From Candidatus Cellulosilyticum pullistercoris (lineage in GTDB: Bacteria; Bacillota; Clostridia; Lachnospirales; Cellulosilyticaceae), in NCBI GenBank assembly GCA_018883705.1, contig JAHLFQ010000022.1, positions 1 to 41,765 of the forward strand: 41,765 bases of DNA, given 5' to 3'. The translations under genes were made by a program, and so were the position numbers. Shown here piece by piece: positions 24,731 through 33,184 of this stretch. Below the pieces are notes generated by a model. It searched no databases. It saw only the letters and a list, made by a program, of their open reading frames with translations, and was not told the origin of the DNA. Every line of letters starts with the position of its first letter. Position 1 is the stretch's first letter.

Positions 24731-25057
24731 ATGTTACAAGAAATAGAAAGAATGGAGCAGAATGAACTAAGTTGCAGTGTAGATAAAGTGAGTTGTAATA
24801 TAAAAGACGATGAAGAAAGTAGTTATAATTCTCTTAATATAGATGAAGTAGCTTTACAAAATAGAAGTAGAAACCTTTTTTACGCACGACTTTTATTTTG
24901 CTCAATTTTAATATGGAGTTTACTTTTTATAAAAGAAAGTGATTATGGTAAAGTATACTTGAGGACAATCACTCAAGTGCTAACAAAAAATGTTGAGATA
25001 GAGCCAGTGCAACAAGTTGTCAATAAACTGACAGTAGCCATTCAACAACTAATTTAA
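24731..25057 (+). CDS. Small single-pass membrane protein, not recognised
   Basis: I do not recognise this 108-residue protein. Residues 1-48 are polar and acidic, with four Ser/Cys-rich stretches. One membrane helix follows (about residues 52-69, FYARLLFCSILIWSLLFI), then about 39 outer residues with a VEPVQQVV-like helix. The layout resembles the N-terminal anchor of M23-type peptidases that I recall at this locus in related Clostridia, but no peptidase domain follows, so it may be a cut-down relic or a regulator. The ATG at 24731 is preferred to 24725, which touches the GGGGGA ribosome site. The radical-SAM gene begins 19 bases later. Confidence 0.7.
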   Translation: MLQEIERMEQNELSCSVDKVSCNIKDDEESSYNSLNIDEVALQNRSRNLFYARLLFCSILIWSLLFIKESDYGKVYLRTITQVLTKNVEIEPVQQVVNKLTVAIQQLI

Positions 25058-25076
25058 CTTAATTACGGAGGATAAA

Positions 25077-26924
25077 ATGTCAAGAGTAGAATTAACTGAT
25101 TCATTATTAGCTCGAGTAGATAAACCAGCACGATATATTGGTGGCGAGCTTAATAGCGCTAACAAAACCATAACACCAGAGATGACGCGTATTGCCTTTT
25201 GTTTCCCTGACGTTTATGAAGTAGGGATGAGCCATCTTGGTATGCAAATATTGTATCATTTCTTTAATAGAAGAGAAGATGTATTTTGTGAACGCGTGTT
25301 TTCACCATGGCCAGATATGGAAGCTCAGATGAGAAGTGCAGAAATACCACTGTTCTCATTAGAAACACATACACCTTTAAAAGAATTTGATTTTGTGGCG
25401 TTTACCCTACAATATGAGATGTGTTACACCAATGTTCTTAATATGCTCAATTTAAGTGGGATTCCTATTTTTAGTAAAGATCGTAGTGAAGAAGATCCAC
25501 TTATTATTGCTGGAGGGTGTTGTACTTACAATCCAGAACCTTTAGCGCCATTTATTGATATTTTCTATATTGGTGAAGGTGAAGTAAGTTACGATGAGAT
25601 TTTTGATCGTTATAAAGAATGGAAAGCAAGTGGAAGAAGTAAAGAAAGCTTTTTAGTGGAACTTCTTAAAGTACCAGGTCTTTATATCCCAAGATTTTAT
25701 GAGGTACACTACAATGAAGACGGCACTATAAAAGAACGTATTACTTTACATGAGGATGCCCCTCAAACGATAAAAAAAGTAATTGTAACGAATGTTGATG
25801 AAGCATTTTATCCAGAGACTCAAGTGATTCCATGGATTCAAGCAGTACATGATCGTGCAACTCTAGAAATGTTTAGAGGGTGTATTCGTGGATGTAGATT
25901 CTGTCAGGCAGGGATGATTTATCGACCTGTACGACAAAAAAGTAAAGAAGTTTTATTAGAGCAAGCAAAAAAATTACTGGCTTCAACAGGTTATGATGAA
26001 ATTTCATTATGTTCATTAAGCACCAGTGACTATGAAGCACTAGAGCCATTTACTAATGACCTTATTAATCTTTGTAACGAAGAAAAAGTAAATATATCTT
26101 TACCTTCTTTACGTGTCGATGCCTTTTCAGTTGATTTAATGCAGAAGGTACAAGAAGTTAGAAAAAGTAGCTTAACCTTTGCGCCAGAAGCAGGTTCACA
26201 AAAACAGCGTGATGTGATTAACAAGAACATTTCTGAGGAAGAAATTCTAAGAGGGTGTAAGTTAGCGTTTGAAGGTGGATGGAATCGTGTAAAACTTTAC
26301 TTTATGTTAGGATTACCTTATGAAGAAGATAGTGATATAGAGGGAATTGCTGAATTAGGTGATAAAATTGTCCAAACTTATTTTGGAATAGATAAGGCAA
26401 AACGTGCACCTGGTCTTCAACTGACAATTAGTACGTCATGTTTTGTTCCTAAACCATTTACGCCATTCCAATGGGCAGCTCAAGATACAGCAGAGAGTTT
26501 TACAAGAAAAATTAAACTTTTAAAAGAGAGTATTACAAGAAAACAAATTCGTTATATTCACCATGATGCTAAAACAAGTGTTTTAGAAGCTGTTATTGCA
26601 AGAGGGGACCAAAGAGTAGCTGAACTGATTTATAGGGCTTATCAAAAAGGATGTACTTATGATAGTTGGAGTGAGTACTTTAAACATGATAAGTGGGTTG
26701 AAGCAGCAGAAGAAATGGGACTTAGTTTTGATTTCTATGCAAAGAGAGCACGTAGTTACGAAGAAATACTACCATGGGATCATATCGATATAGGTGTTAC
26801 AAAGCAGTTCTTAATACGTGAAAATGAAAAAGCAAAAGAAGTGGTAACTACGCCAAACTGTAGAGAAAAATGCACAGGATGTGGTGCAAGTCGTTTTGGA
26901 AAGGGATTATGTCATGAGAATTAG
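25077..26924 (+). CDS. TIGR03960-type B12-binding-like radical SAM protein
   Basis: Radical SAM enzyme of 615 residues. The [4Fe-4S]/SAM motif C-x3-C-x2-C is in RGCIRGCRFCQAG (about residues 268-280). An N-terminal B12-binding-like Rossmann region (FCFPDVYEVGMSHLGMQIL) precedes it, and a cysteine-rich tail (CREKCTGCGASRFG) closes it. It matches the TIGR03960 family, always paired with a TIGR03936/DUF2344 partner, which here overlaps by 11 bases. RNase G follows, so a role in RNA modification or ribosome assembly is suspected, but no reaction is established to my knowledge. Confidence 0.88.
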   Translation: MSRVELTDSLLARVDKPARYIGGELNSANKTITPEMTRIAFCFPDVYEVGMSHLGMQILYHFFNRREDVFCERVFSPWPDMEAQMRSAEIPLFSLETHTPLKEFDFVAFTLQYEMCYTNVLNMLNLSGIPIFSKDRSEEDPLIIAGGCCTYNPEPLAPFIDIFYIGEGEVSYDEIFDRYKEWKASGRSKESFLVELLKVPGLYIPRFYEVHYNEDGTIKERITLHEDAPQTIKKVIVTNVDEAFYPETQVIPWIQAVHDRATLEMFRGCIRGCRFCQAGMIYRPVRQKSKEVLLEQAKKLLASTGYDEISLCSLSTSDYEALEPFTNDLINLCNEEKVNISLPSLRVDAFSVDLMQKVQEVRKSSLTFAPEAGSQKQRDVINKNISEEEILRGCKLAFEGGWNRVKLYFMLGLPYEEDSDIEGIAELGDKIVQTYFGIDKAKRAPGLQLTISTSCFVPKPFTPFQWAAQDTAESFTRKIKLLKESITRKQIRYIHHDAKTSVLEAVIARGDQRVAELIYRAYQKGCTYDSWSEYFKHDKWVEAAEEMGLSFDFYAKRARSYEEILPWDHIDIGVTKQFLIRENEKAKEVVTTPNCREKCTGCGASRFGKGLCHEN

Positions 26925-27600
26925 AGTTAAATTTAGTAAATGTGGAAATGTCAAGTATGTAGGGCATCTTGATACCATGAGACTTTTTCAAAGAGCAATT
27001 AAAGTTGCACAACTTCCTGTAGCCTATTCACAAGGATTTAGCCCACATTCACTTGTTTATTTTGCATTACCACTTGCTGTAGGGATGCAAAGTGAGGGTG
27101 AATATATGGAAATAGTTATGAAAGATGCTATTTCAGCTCTTGATGTAAAAGAAAAGTTAGAGCGTGTTATGGTACAAGGTATTAAAGTATTAGATGTGTT
27201 TGAGGTAGAAGAAAAAACACCATCTTTAATGAGTTTGGTACAAGGGGCTGATTATAAATTAGTACTAAAAGTCTTAGAACAGCCAAGATTAACAGCTGCT
27301 ACTTTAGAAGATAAGTTGGCAACAAGTAATGAACTTATTGTACTCAAAAAAGGGAAGAAAGGCATTGCACCTTTAGATATTAAGCCACTTGTTTTAGAAA
27401 GTCGATTTTCTGATAGAGAAGATTTAATTGACATTGATTTAAAAGTATTTGCAGGAAGTAGTAAAAATCTTAATCCAGACCTTTTCATAAAAGCTTTAGT
27501 AGGAGAGTCACCTTACGAATTAGAAGTAGTGAGAAAGGAACTGTATACTGAAGGGAAAGATGGGTTCATGCCATTATATACAGTTGGCAGAGTGGAATGA
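26914..27600 (+). CDS. TIGR03936/DUF2344 radical SAM-associated protein
   Basis: Partner of the preceding radical SAM gene, 228 residues. The N-terminus MRIRVKFSKCGNVKYVGHLD and QGFSPHSLVYFALPLAVGMQSEGEYME (about residues 39-65) are typical of DUF2344. In some bacteria the two are one fused protein. The start at 26914 is chosen over 26881 because it yields the standard N-terminus and follows GGAAAGGG; it overlaps the upstream gene by 11 bases. Its stop overlaps the RNase G start (ATGA). Confidence 0.88.
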   Translation: MRIRVKFSKCGNVKYVGHLDTMRLFQRAIKVAQLPVAYSQGFSPHSLVYFALPLAVGMQSEGEYMEIVMKDAISALDVKEKLERVMVQGIKVLDVFEVEEKTPSLMSLVQGADYKLVLKVLEQPRLTAATLEDKLATSNELIVLKKGKKGIAPLDIKPLVLESRFSDREDLIDIDLKVFAGSSKNLNPDLFIKALVGESPYELEVVRKELYTEGKDGFMPLYTVGRVE

Positions 27601-29021
27601 ATAAAAAAATAATAATCCAAAAGAATGTGTTAACAACTGAACTAGCACTTTTGGTTGACGATGAATTTGTTAATTACTATATTGAATCTGCATTAGAATC
27701 AAATTTGCAAAACAAAATTGTAATTGGTCAAGTGATGCAGGTTGTAAAGAATTTAAATGCTGTTTTTGTTGATTATGGTGATGAGAAAAATGGCATGTTA
27801 CATTTCAAACAAATTCCTGAGGCCTATAAAAAGAAACTTAATATGGGCAGTCGTCTACCTGTACAAATAGTAAAACAAAATACCGGTGAAAAAGGGCATA
27901 AACTAACAAGTAAGTTAAATTTAATGGGCAAATATTTAGTATGTCTACCCTTTGAAGAAGGCATAAATATTTCTAAGAAAATAACAAAAACAGCGTATCG
28001 TGAGAGCCTTAAAAAGCATATAGAAAGTGCAGTAGGAAAAGAATATGGATTTATTGTTCGTACACACGCTATGGAAGCGACACTAGATGAAATTATAGAG
28101 GATGCAAAAGAATTAGTATGTAAAGCAACTCAAATTTTAGAAGGAAAAGATTACTTAGCTAAAGGAACGGTATTATATGAAGAGCCTTCTAGTATATTCC
28201 AAGTCGTTATGGAGCATTTAGAAAAAAAAGTACCTTTAGAAATTATTTGTAATGATAGGGACTATATTAATTCTCTACAAACACTACTTGCTAAGTATCC
28301 GCATTTCGAGGCAAAAATAACTCTCTGTGAAGAACAAAGGTCTATTTTTGCAAACTATAGTTTACAAAAAAAGATAGATGAGCTTTTAAGAAGAAAGATA
28401 TGGCTTAAAAACGGTGGAAATTTAATCGTGGATTATACTGAAGCCATGACGATTATTGATGTAAATAGTGCAAAAGCTATCTTAACGAAAAATCCTGAAA
28501 AGGCAACATTAGAGCTTAATAAGGAGGCTACTAAGGAGGCCATTTTACAGATTTTAAGGAGAAACTTATCGGGTATTATTATTGTTGACCTGGTAGAAAT
28601 GAAACATACACACCATAAAGAAGAAATTTTTGAACATGCAAAGACACTTCTAGAACAGTATGGAGATAGACGTACAAAAGTATACCCACTAACAGATTTA
28701 GGACTTTTACAGTTTTCTAGAACTAAGAAGTACCAGTGCGTACCACACCAGTTATTAGGACAATGTGTAGGATGCCATATGCCTTATGTTAAAGGTAGCT
28801 TTCTTTTTGAAATGATGGCAGTAGAGCATAAATTAAAGGCATTACAGCTAGAAGGCATTAGACAAGCTTTGTTTTTAGAGGCACATCCAGATTTTTATGA
28901 GATACTTAGATCTTCAGAAATCGTTTCATTGCTAGAAGCATACTATCCTGTCAAAATTCAGCTTGTAAAAGGTAGTGTACATGAGAATAAAAAGATTTTC
29001 TGTCAATTTTATCAAAAATAG
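27597..29021 (+). CDS. rng: Ribonuclease E/G family endoribonuclease
   Basis: 5'-end-dependent endoribonuclease for rRNA and mRNA processing, 474 residues, RNase G size. An N-terminal S1 domain (about residues 37-110, NAVFVDYGDEKNGMLHF) is followed by the 5' sensor and a DNase I-like domain. The catalytic segments DYTEAMTIIDVNSA and GIIIVDLVEM match the metal-binding aspartates of E. coli RNase E, and QCVGCHMPY gives the CxxC zinc link. It lacks the long C-terminal scaffold of RNase E. It overlaps the upstream gene by four bases; the rplU promoter begins just after its stop. Confidence 0.93.
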   Translation: MNKKIIIQKNVLTTELALLVDDEFVNYYIESALESNLQNKIVIGQVMQVVKNLNAVFVDYGDEKNGMLHFKQIPEAYKKKLNMGSRLPVQIVKQNTGEKGHKLTSKLNLMGKYLVCLPFEEGINISKKITKTAYRESLKKHIESAVGKEYGFIVRTHAMEATLDEIIEDAKELVCKATQILEGKDYLAKGTVLYEEPSSIFQVVMEHLEKKVPLEIICNDRDYINSLQTLLAKYPHFEAKITLCEEQRSIFANYSLQKKIDELLRRKIWLKNGGNLIVDYTEAMTIIDVNSAKAILTKNPEKATLELNKEATKEAILQILRRNLSGIIIVDLVEMKHTHHKEEIFEHAKTLLEQYGDRRTKVYPLTDLGLLQFSRTKKYQCVPHQLLGQCVGCHMPYVKGSFLFEMMAVEHKLKALQLEGIRQALFLEAHPDFYEILRSSEIVSLLEAYYPVKIQLVKGSVHENKKIFCQFYQK

Positions 29022-29023
29022 CA

Positions 29024-29052
29024 TTGACAGGCCTAGGAGAGTATGTTATTAT
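29024..29052 (+). promoter_or_regulatory. rplU promoter
   Basis: A perfect TTGACA (29024-29029), a 17-base spacer and TATTAT (29047-29052) with an extended TG at 29044-29045: the strongest promoter in the window. It starts two bases after the rng stop codon. Confidence 0.88.
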
Positions 29053-29059
29053 ACTAAAG

Positions 29060-29130
29060 TGTTTTAAGCCGCACGAAGAGGTCTAAACTGATTTGATTCA
29101 GTACCGTATTCGGCGAGTTTTCGGAATAAG
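29060..29130 (+). ncRNA. L21 leader (ribosomal protein autoregulatory element)
   Basis: Between the promoter and rplU lies the conserved Firmicute L21 leader. The GCCGCACGAAGAGGTCT segment (29068-29084) is followed by a hairpin ACTGA-TTTGAT-TCAGT (29087-29102) and CGTATTCGGCGAGTTTTCGG (29105-29124), a second stem near the ribosome site. The family is known upstream of rplU and is thought to let L21 or a partner control its own operon. Identified from remembered consensus, not by a covariance search. Confidence 0.82.
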
Positions 29131-29141
29131 GAGGTGTACAC

Positions 29142-29453
29142 ATGTACGCAATTATTGAAACAGGTGGCAAACAATACAATGTAAAAGTTGGCGATAGCAT
29201 CGTTATCGAAAAATTAAATGTTGCTGCTGGTGAAGAAGTTGTTTTTGATAAAGTTTTAGCAGTAGGTAAAGAAGATTCTTTAACAGTAGGTGCTCCTTTA
29301 GTAGCTGGTGCTACAGTAAAAGCTGAAGTAGTAGCTGAAGGTAAAGGTAAAAAAATCATCGTTTACAAATACAAAGCTAAAAAATCATACCACAAAAAAC
29401 GTGGTCACCGTCAACCTTTCACAAAAGTAACTATTAAAGCTATTGAAGCTTAA
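29142..29453 (+). CDS. rplU: 50S ribosomal protein L21
   Basis: Ribosomal protein of the large subunit, binds 23S rRNA. 103 residues with the standard opening MYAIIETGGKQYNVKVGD and the basic tail KKSYHKKRGHRQPFTKVTI. AAGGAGG precedes the ATG. It is first in rplU-prp-rpmA, under the L21 leader. Codon use is visibly biased to preferred codons, as expected for high expression. Confidence 0.98.
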   Translation: MYAIIETGGKQYNVKVGDSIVIEKLNVAAGEEVVFDKVLAVGKEDSLTVGAPLVAGATVKAEVVAEGKGKKIIVYKYKAKKSYHKKRGHRQPFTKVTIKAIEA

Positions 29454-29458
29454 TTCTT

Positions 29459-29794
29459 ATGATTAAGGTTACCCTTTATGAAAATAACAACCATGTGTAT
29501 AGAATACATCTTGAAGGTCATTCAGGATATGCTGAGCATGGTAATGACATTATTTGTGCTGCTGTTAGTATGCTAACGTTTAACACAATTAATGCAATCG
29601 AATGTTTTACAGATGAGCCTTTTGAGGTACTAGCTGTAGATGAAAAAAAAGGGCTGATTGATGTCATGTTTACAAAGCGTCAAGCAGGTAAATATGAACC
29701 AGAAGCCGAACTTCTCATAAGAACTCTTATACTGGGTCTTATGGATACGAAGGAAATGTACGGAGAAAAATACATTCAAATTCATAAACAATAG
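29459..29794 (+). CDS. prp: Ribosomal-processing cysteine protease Prp
   Basis: Protease (YsxB family) that removes the N-terminal leader of L27. 111 residues. The catalytic pair is seen in GHSGYAEHGNDIICAAVS: H21 and C33, matching the spacing in the Staphylococcus enzyme. It sits between rplU and rpmA, as in all Firmicutes having the long L27. Only five bases separate it from rplU. Its substrate site is present in the next gene. Confidence 0.94.
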   Translation: MIKVTLYENNNHVYRIHLEGHSGYAEHGNDIICAAVSMLTFNTINAIECFTDEPFEVLAVDEKKGLIDVMFTKRQAGKYEPEAELLIRTLILGLMDTKEMYGEKYIQIHKQ

Positions 29795-29806
29795 GAGGTG
29801 AGTTAC

Positions 29807-30097
29807 ATGTTACGTTTAAACCTTCAATTCTTTGCTCATAAAAAAGGACAAGGTTCAACCAATAACGGTCGTGACTCAGAATCAAAACGTCTTGGTGCTA
29901 AAAGAGCAGATGGACAATTTGTAAAAGCTGGGAACATTTTATATCGTCAAAGAGGAACTAAAATCCATCCAGGTACTAACGTAGGTCGCGGTGGCGATGA
30001 TACATTATTTGCATTAGTAGATGGTACAGTTAAATTTGAACGTAAAGGTAGAGACAGAAAACAAGTTTCTGTTTATCCAGTTGCACAAGAAGCATAA
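29807..30097 (+). CDS. rpmA: 50S ribosomal protein L27 with cleavable leader
   Basis: Large-subunit protein near the peptidyl transferase centre, 96 residues. The N-terminus reads MLRLNLQFFAHKKGQGSTNN. The first nine residues are the leader that Prp removes after FF in Firmicutes, exposing AHKKG. The start is the ATG at 29807: the GTG at 29798 is part of the AGGAGGTGA ribosome site. A strong terminator closes the operon. Confidence 0.97.
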   Translation: MLRLNLQFFAHKKGQGSTNNGRDSESKRLGAKRADGQFVKAGNILYRQRGTKIHPGTNVGRGGDDTLFALVDGTVKFERKGRDRKQVSVYPVAQEA

Positions 30098-30107
30098 TTT
30101 AATTGGG

Positions 30108-30141
30108 GAAGGTTTCAGCATTGGTTGAAACCTTCTTTTTT
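30108..30141 (+). terminator. rplU-prp-rpmA terminator
   Basis: GAAGGTTTCA (30108-30117) pairs perfectly with TGAAACCTTC (30126-30135), followed by six T's. The ~96 bases from here to obgE show no clear promoter. Confidence 0.92.
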
Positions 30142-30237
30142 CTGTATTAAGAATCAATAACAACCATGCAGTGAAAAGCATTCTACTGTGTAAAAATGTA
30201 TTTGTTGTGCAAACTATATTAAGAAGGGAGTGACAAC

Positions 30238-31515
30238 ATGTTTGTAGATAAAGTTAAAATCTTTGTAAGATCGGGAAAAGGTGGCGATGGCCACGTATCA
30301 TTTAGACGTGAAAAATATATACCCAATGGAGGACCAGATGGCGGAGATGGTGGTCGTGGGGGGCACGTTATTTTTGAAGTAGATCCAGGGTGCAACACAC
30401 TTATGAATTTTAGGCATAAGCGTCATTATAAAGCTGCTGATGGTGAAGAAGGTGGCAAAAAGAGATGTCATGGTAAGGATGCGGAAGATTTAGTGATTAA
30501 AGTACCACTAGGAACAGTCATTAGAGAAGCTGAAACGAATCATGTCATTGCAGACATGCATCGAGTAGGACAAAAGGAAATTATTTTTAAAGGTGGCAGA
30601 GGCGGTAGAGGAAATCAACATTTTGCTACGCCAACAAGACAAGCACCACGTTATGCAGAAAAAGGTAAACCAGCAAAAGAGTATTGGCTTATTCTTGAAC
30701 TTAAAATGATTGCAGATGTAGGGCTTGTAGGATTCCCTAATGTAGGGAAATCTACATTACTTTCAATGGTAAGTAATGCACAACCTAAAATTGCAAATTA
30801 TCATTTTACAACCCTTGCTCCAAATCTTGGAGTTGTAACGAATCAATATGGTAAACAGTTTGTAATGGCAGATATTCCAGGTATTATTGAAGGCGCTTCA
30901 GAAGGCGTAGGTTTAGGGCATGATTTCTTACGTCATGTTGAACGTACAAAGGTTCTTTTACATGTAGTGGATGCAGCTGGTACAGAAGGAAGAGACCCTA
31001 TTGCTGATATCTATGCGATTCAAAAAGAAATTGAACTATTTAATCCTAATATTCTAAAAGAAAAACCACAGATTATTGCGGCTAATAAAATTGACGTAGG
31101 TGGTTGTGAGGAAAATATTGCAGCACTTAAATCAGAATTTGAACCAAAAGGCATTAAAGTCATTCCAATTTCTGCAGCAGCAAATAATAACTTACAAGAT
31201 TTATTAAAAGAGGTAGCTGAGCTTCTTGAACAAACTCCAACAGATGTTGTAATCTTTGAACCTGAATTTGAAGAAATTAGTTTAATGCCAAATGAACCAT
31301 TTACTATTACAGAACCACACGAAGGCTATTTTGTAGTTGAAGGTGAAGGCATTAGACGTATGATGGGTTATACAGCATTAGATACAGAGCAAGGTTTTGC
31401 ATTTTTCCAGAAATATCTGCGTGAAAAAGATATTATTAAAGCACTTGAAGAAGCAGGTATACAAGAAGGCGATACGGTTAATATTTATGACCTAGAGTTT
31501 GAATATTTTAAATAA
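30238..31515 (+). CDS. obgE: Obg family GTPase
   Basis: Essential GTPase in late 50S assembly and stress control (ObgE/CgtA). 425 residues in three parts. The glycine-rich Obg fold is at about residues 1-157 (GGDGHVSFRREKYIPNGGPDGGDGG). The G domain has GFPNVGKST (about 165-173), DIPG (about 213) and NKID. A C-terminal OCT domain (about 345-425) is found in Gram-positive forms. AAGGGAG precedes the ATG. yhbY follows by 17 bases. Confidence 0.97.
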   Translation: MFVDKVKIFVRSGKGGDGHVSFRREKYIPNGGPDGGDGGRGGHVIFEVDPGCNTLMNFRHKRHYKAADGEEGGKKRCHGKDAEDLVIKVPLGTVIREAETNHVIADMHRVGQKEIIFKGGRGGRGNQHFATPTRQAPRYAEKGKPAKEYWLILELKMIADVGLVGFPNVGKSTLLSMVSNAQPKIANYHFTTLAPNLGVVTNQYGKQFVMADIPGIIEGASEGVGLGHDFLRHVERTKVLLHVVDAAGTEGRDPIADIYAIQKEIELFNPNILKEKPQIIAANKIDVGGCEENIAALKSEFEPKGIKVIPISAAANNNLQDLLKEVAELLEQTPTDVVIFEPEFEEISLMPNEPFTITEPHEGYFVVEGEGIRRMMGYTALDTEQGFAFFQKYLREKDIIKALEEAGIQEGDTVNIYDLEFEYFK

Positions 31516-31532
31516 TAGATGGGAGGATATTT

Positions 31533-31829
31533 ATGGTACTTACAAGTAGACAAAGAGCTTACTTAAAATCAATTGCTCAAAAAACTGAACCTATTTTTCA
31601 AATTGGTAAAAATGGTTTAACACCTGAGGTGACAGAAGCCGTAGGACAAGCACTTGAGGCTAGAGAACTTGTTAAAATTAGTGTACTACAAAATTGTTTA
31701 GAGGACCCAAAAGATATGGCACAATGCTTGGGTGAAAGAACAAAATCAATAGTTGTACAAGTAATTGGTAAGAAAATTGTACTTTATAAACCAGCTAAGA
31801 AAAACCCTAAAATTATCTTAGCTGATTAA
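31533..31829 (+). CDS. yhbY: YhbY family (CRM domain) RNA-binding protein
   Basis: 98-residue single CRM domain protein that binds pre-50S particles. The motif FQIGKNGLTPEVTEAVGQALEARELVKI (about residues 22-49), with the GxxG-like GKNG loop, is typical. GGGAGG precedes the ATG. Gene order obgE-yhbY-nadD is conserved in Firmicutes. A terminator follows at once. Confidence 0.94.
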   Translation: MVLTSRQRAYLKSIAQKTEPIFQIGKNGLTPEVTEAVGQALEARELVKISVLQNCLEDPKDMAQCLGERTKSIVVQVIGKKIVLYKPAKKNPKIILAD

Positions 31830-31830
31830 T

Positions 31831-31869
31831 AAAAAGGTACTTGAGCGTATATGGCTTAAGTACCTTTTT
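31831..31869 (+). terminator. Terminator after yhbY
   Basis: A 16-base stem (31831-31846 with 31854-31869), one wobble, loop of seven, the right arm ending in TTTTT. The A-rich left arm would also work in reverse. Confidence 0.88.
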
Positions 31870-31906
31870 AATTGTTATTTGATTTTTAAAATCTGTTCAA
31901 ATAGGG

Positions 31907-31912
31907 TATAAT
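31907..31912 (+). promoter_or_regulatory. Possible nadD-yqeK promoter (-10 element)
   Basis: A perfect TATAAT 37 bases before the start, after the yhbY terminator. The -35 region at 17-base spacing reads TTTAAA, weak. Confidence 0.4.
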
Positions 31913-31948
31913 AGAAGAGAGATTGAAGCTTAAATGAGGAGAATTTTT

Positions 31949-33169
31949 ATGAATAGACAAAATAAAATAAGAAAGCTTGCTATAATGGGTGGTACTTTTG
32001 ACCCGATACATATGGGACATCTTGTAACGGCAGAAGAAGTTAGACATGAATTTCAAGTAGACGAAGTTATCTTTGTACCTACAGGCCATCCACCGCATAA
32101 GTCACATATTAATATGACAACTTGTGAGCATCGCTATTTAATGACAGTACTTGCTACGGCTGCAAATCCTTATTTTAAAGTCTCTCGTATTGAGATGGAA
32201 AGAGAAGGTGTGACCTATACGATAGATACTATTAAAGAATTAAAATGTATCTATGGCAATGAAGTAGAGCTTTACTTTATTACTGGAGCAGATGCAGTTC
32301 AAAAAATATTAAGTTGGAAAGAGTCTGAAGAATTGCTTCAAATTTGTAATTTTGTTGCAGTAACAAGACCTGGATATAATAAAGAGGAATTAATTCAACA
32401 AATTGAGGAACTTAATAAACAGTATAAAACCAATATTTATTTTTTAGAGGTACCAGCTCTGGCAATTTCTTCTTCAGATATACGTAGACGTTTAAAAGAG
32501 ATGAAACCTATCAAATACTTAGTGCCACAAGAAGTGGAAAATTATATTAAGAAGCATGAGCTTTATAATTATCAAATTCGCCTTACAGATAAAGAGAAGG
32601 AAGAGATGTATCAGTATGTAGCTTCTAAACTTTCTCCTAAACGTTATGCTCATACAAGAGGCGTTGTAGAGATGGCATTAGAGTATGCAAAACTTAATGG
32701 ATTAGATTATGATGAAACTTTTATAGCCGCACTATTTCATGATATTGCAAAAGAAATTTCAGCTGAAGAAAGTTTAGCATTATGTGAAAAATATCATATT
32801 GAGTTAGATGAATATGAGAAAAAGAACATCTATTTAGCTCATGGTAAAATAGGCGCAGTTATTTTAGAAAGAGACTGGGGAATTTCTAAGCCATCCATTT
32901 TAAATGGTATAAAATATCATACTTTAGGTAGACTAAATATGACTGATTTAGAAAAAGTTATTTATTTAGCAGATATGACGGAGGAAGGAAGAAGTGCTTA
33001 TAAAGAAAAAGAAGAAATTAAGCGATTGGCCCAATATAATTTAGACCGCGCTATGTATAAAGCACTAACTTCGTCTTATAACTATATAACGAATATCTTG
33101 AAAAAAGAGGTTCATCCAATTATTAATGAACTCATTGATTATTATAAGCAATTTGATATTCCAGAATAA
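31949..33169 (+). CDS. nadD: Fused NadD (nicotinate-nucleotide adenylyltransferase) - YqeK (HD-domain Ap4A hydrolase)
   Basis: One unbroken 406-residue frame holding two enzymes usually encoded separately. Residues 1 to about 207 are NadD: GGTFDPIHMGHL (14-25), the adenylyl-transfer motif, and SSSDIRRRL (about 177-185). Residues about 210-406 are YqeK, an iron-containing HD-domain enzyme that splits diadenosine tetraphosphate into two ADP: RYAHTRGV, ALFHDIAKE, KYHTLGR and LADMTEEGR are its metal and substrate motifs. The ATG at 31949 follows GAGGAG; the ATG at 31934 overlaps that site and is rejected. Fusion may link NAD synthesis to clearance of Np4N by-products; that link is inference. Confidence 0.93.
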   Translation: MNRQNKIRKLAIMGGTFDPIHMGHLVTAEEVRHEFQVDEVIFVPTGHPPHKSHINMTTCEHRYLMTVLATAANPYFKVSRIEMEREGVTYTIDTIKELKCIYGNEVELYFITGADAVQKILSWKESEELLQICNFVAVTRPGYNKEELIQQIEELNKQYKTNIYFLEVPALAISSSDIRRRLKEMKPIKYLVPQEVENYIKKHELYNYQIRLTDKEKEEMYQYVASKLSPKRYAHTRGVVEMALEYAKLNGLDYDETFIAALFHDIAKEISAEESLALCEKYHIELDEYEKKNIYLAHGKIGAVILERDWGISKPSILNGIKYHTLGRLNMTDLEKVIYLADMTEEGRSAYKEKEEIKRLAQYNLDRAMYKALTSSYNYITNILKKEVHPIINELIDYYKQFDIPE

Positions 33170-33184
33170 CTAAAGGAGTAAGAA

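Noticed and set aside
29798..29806. GTG as a longer start of rpmA
   Set aside because: The GTG is part of the AGGAGGTGA ribosome site, and the ATG at 29807 gives the exact family leader peptide.
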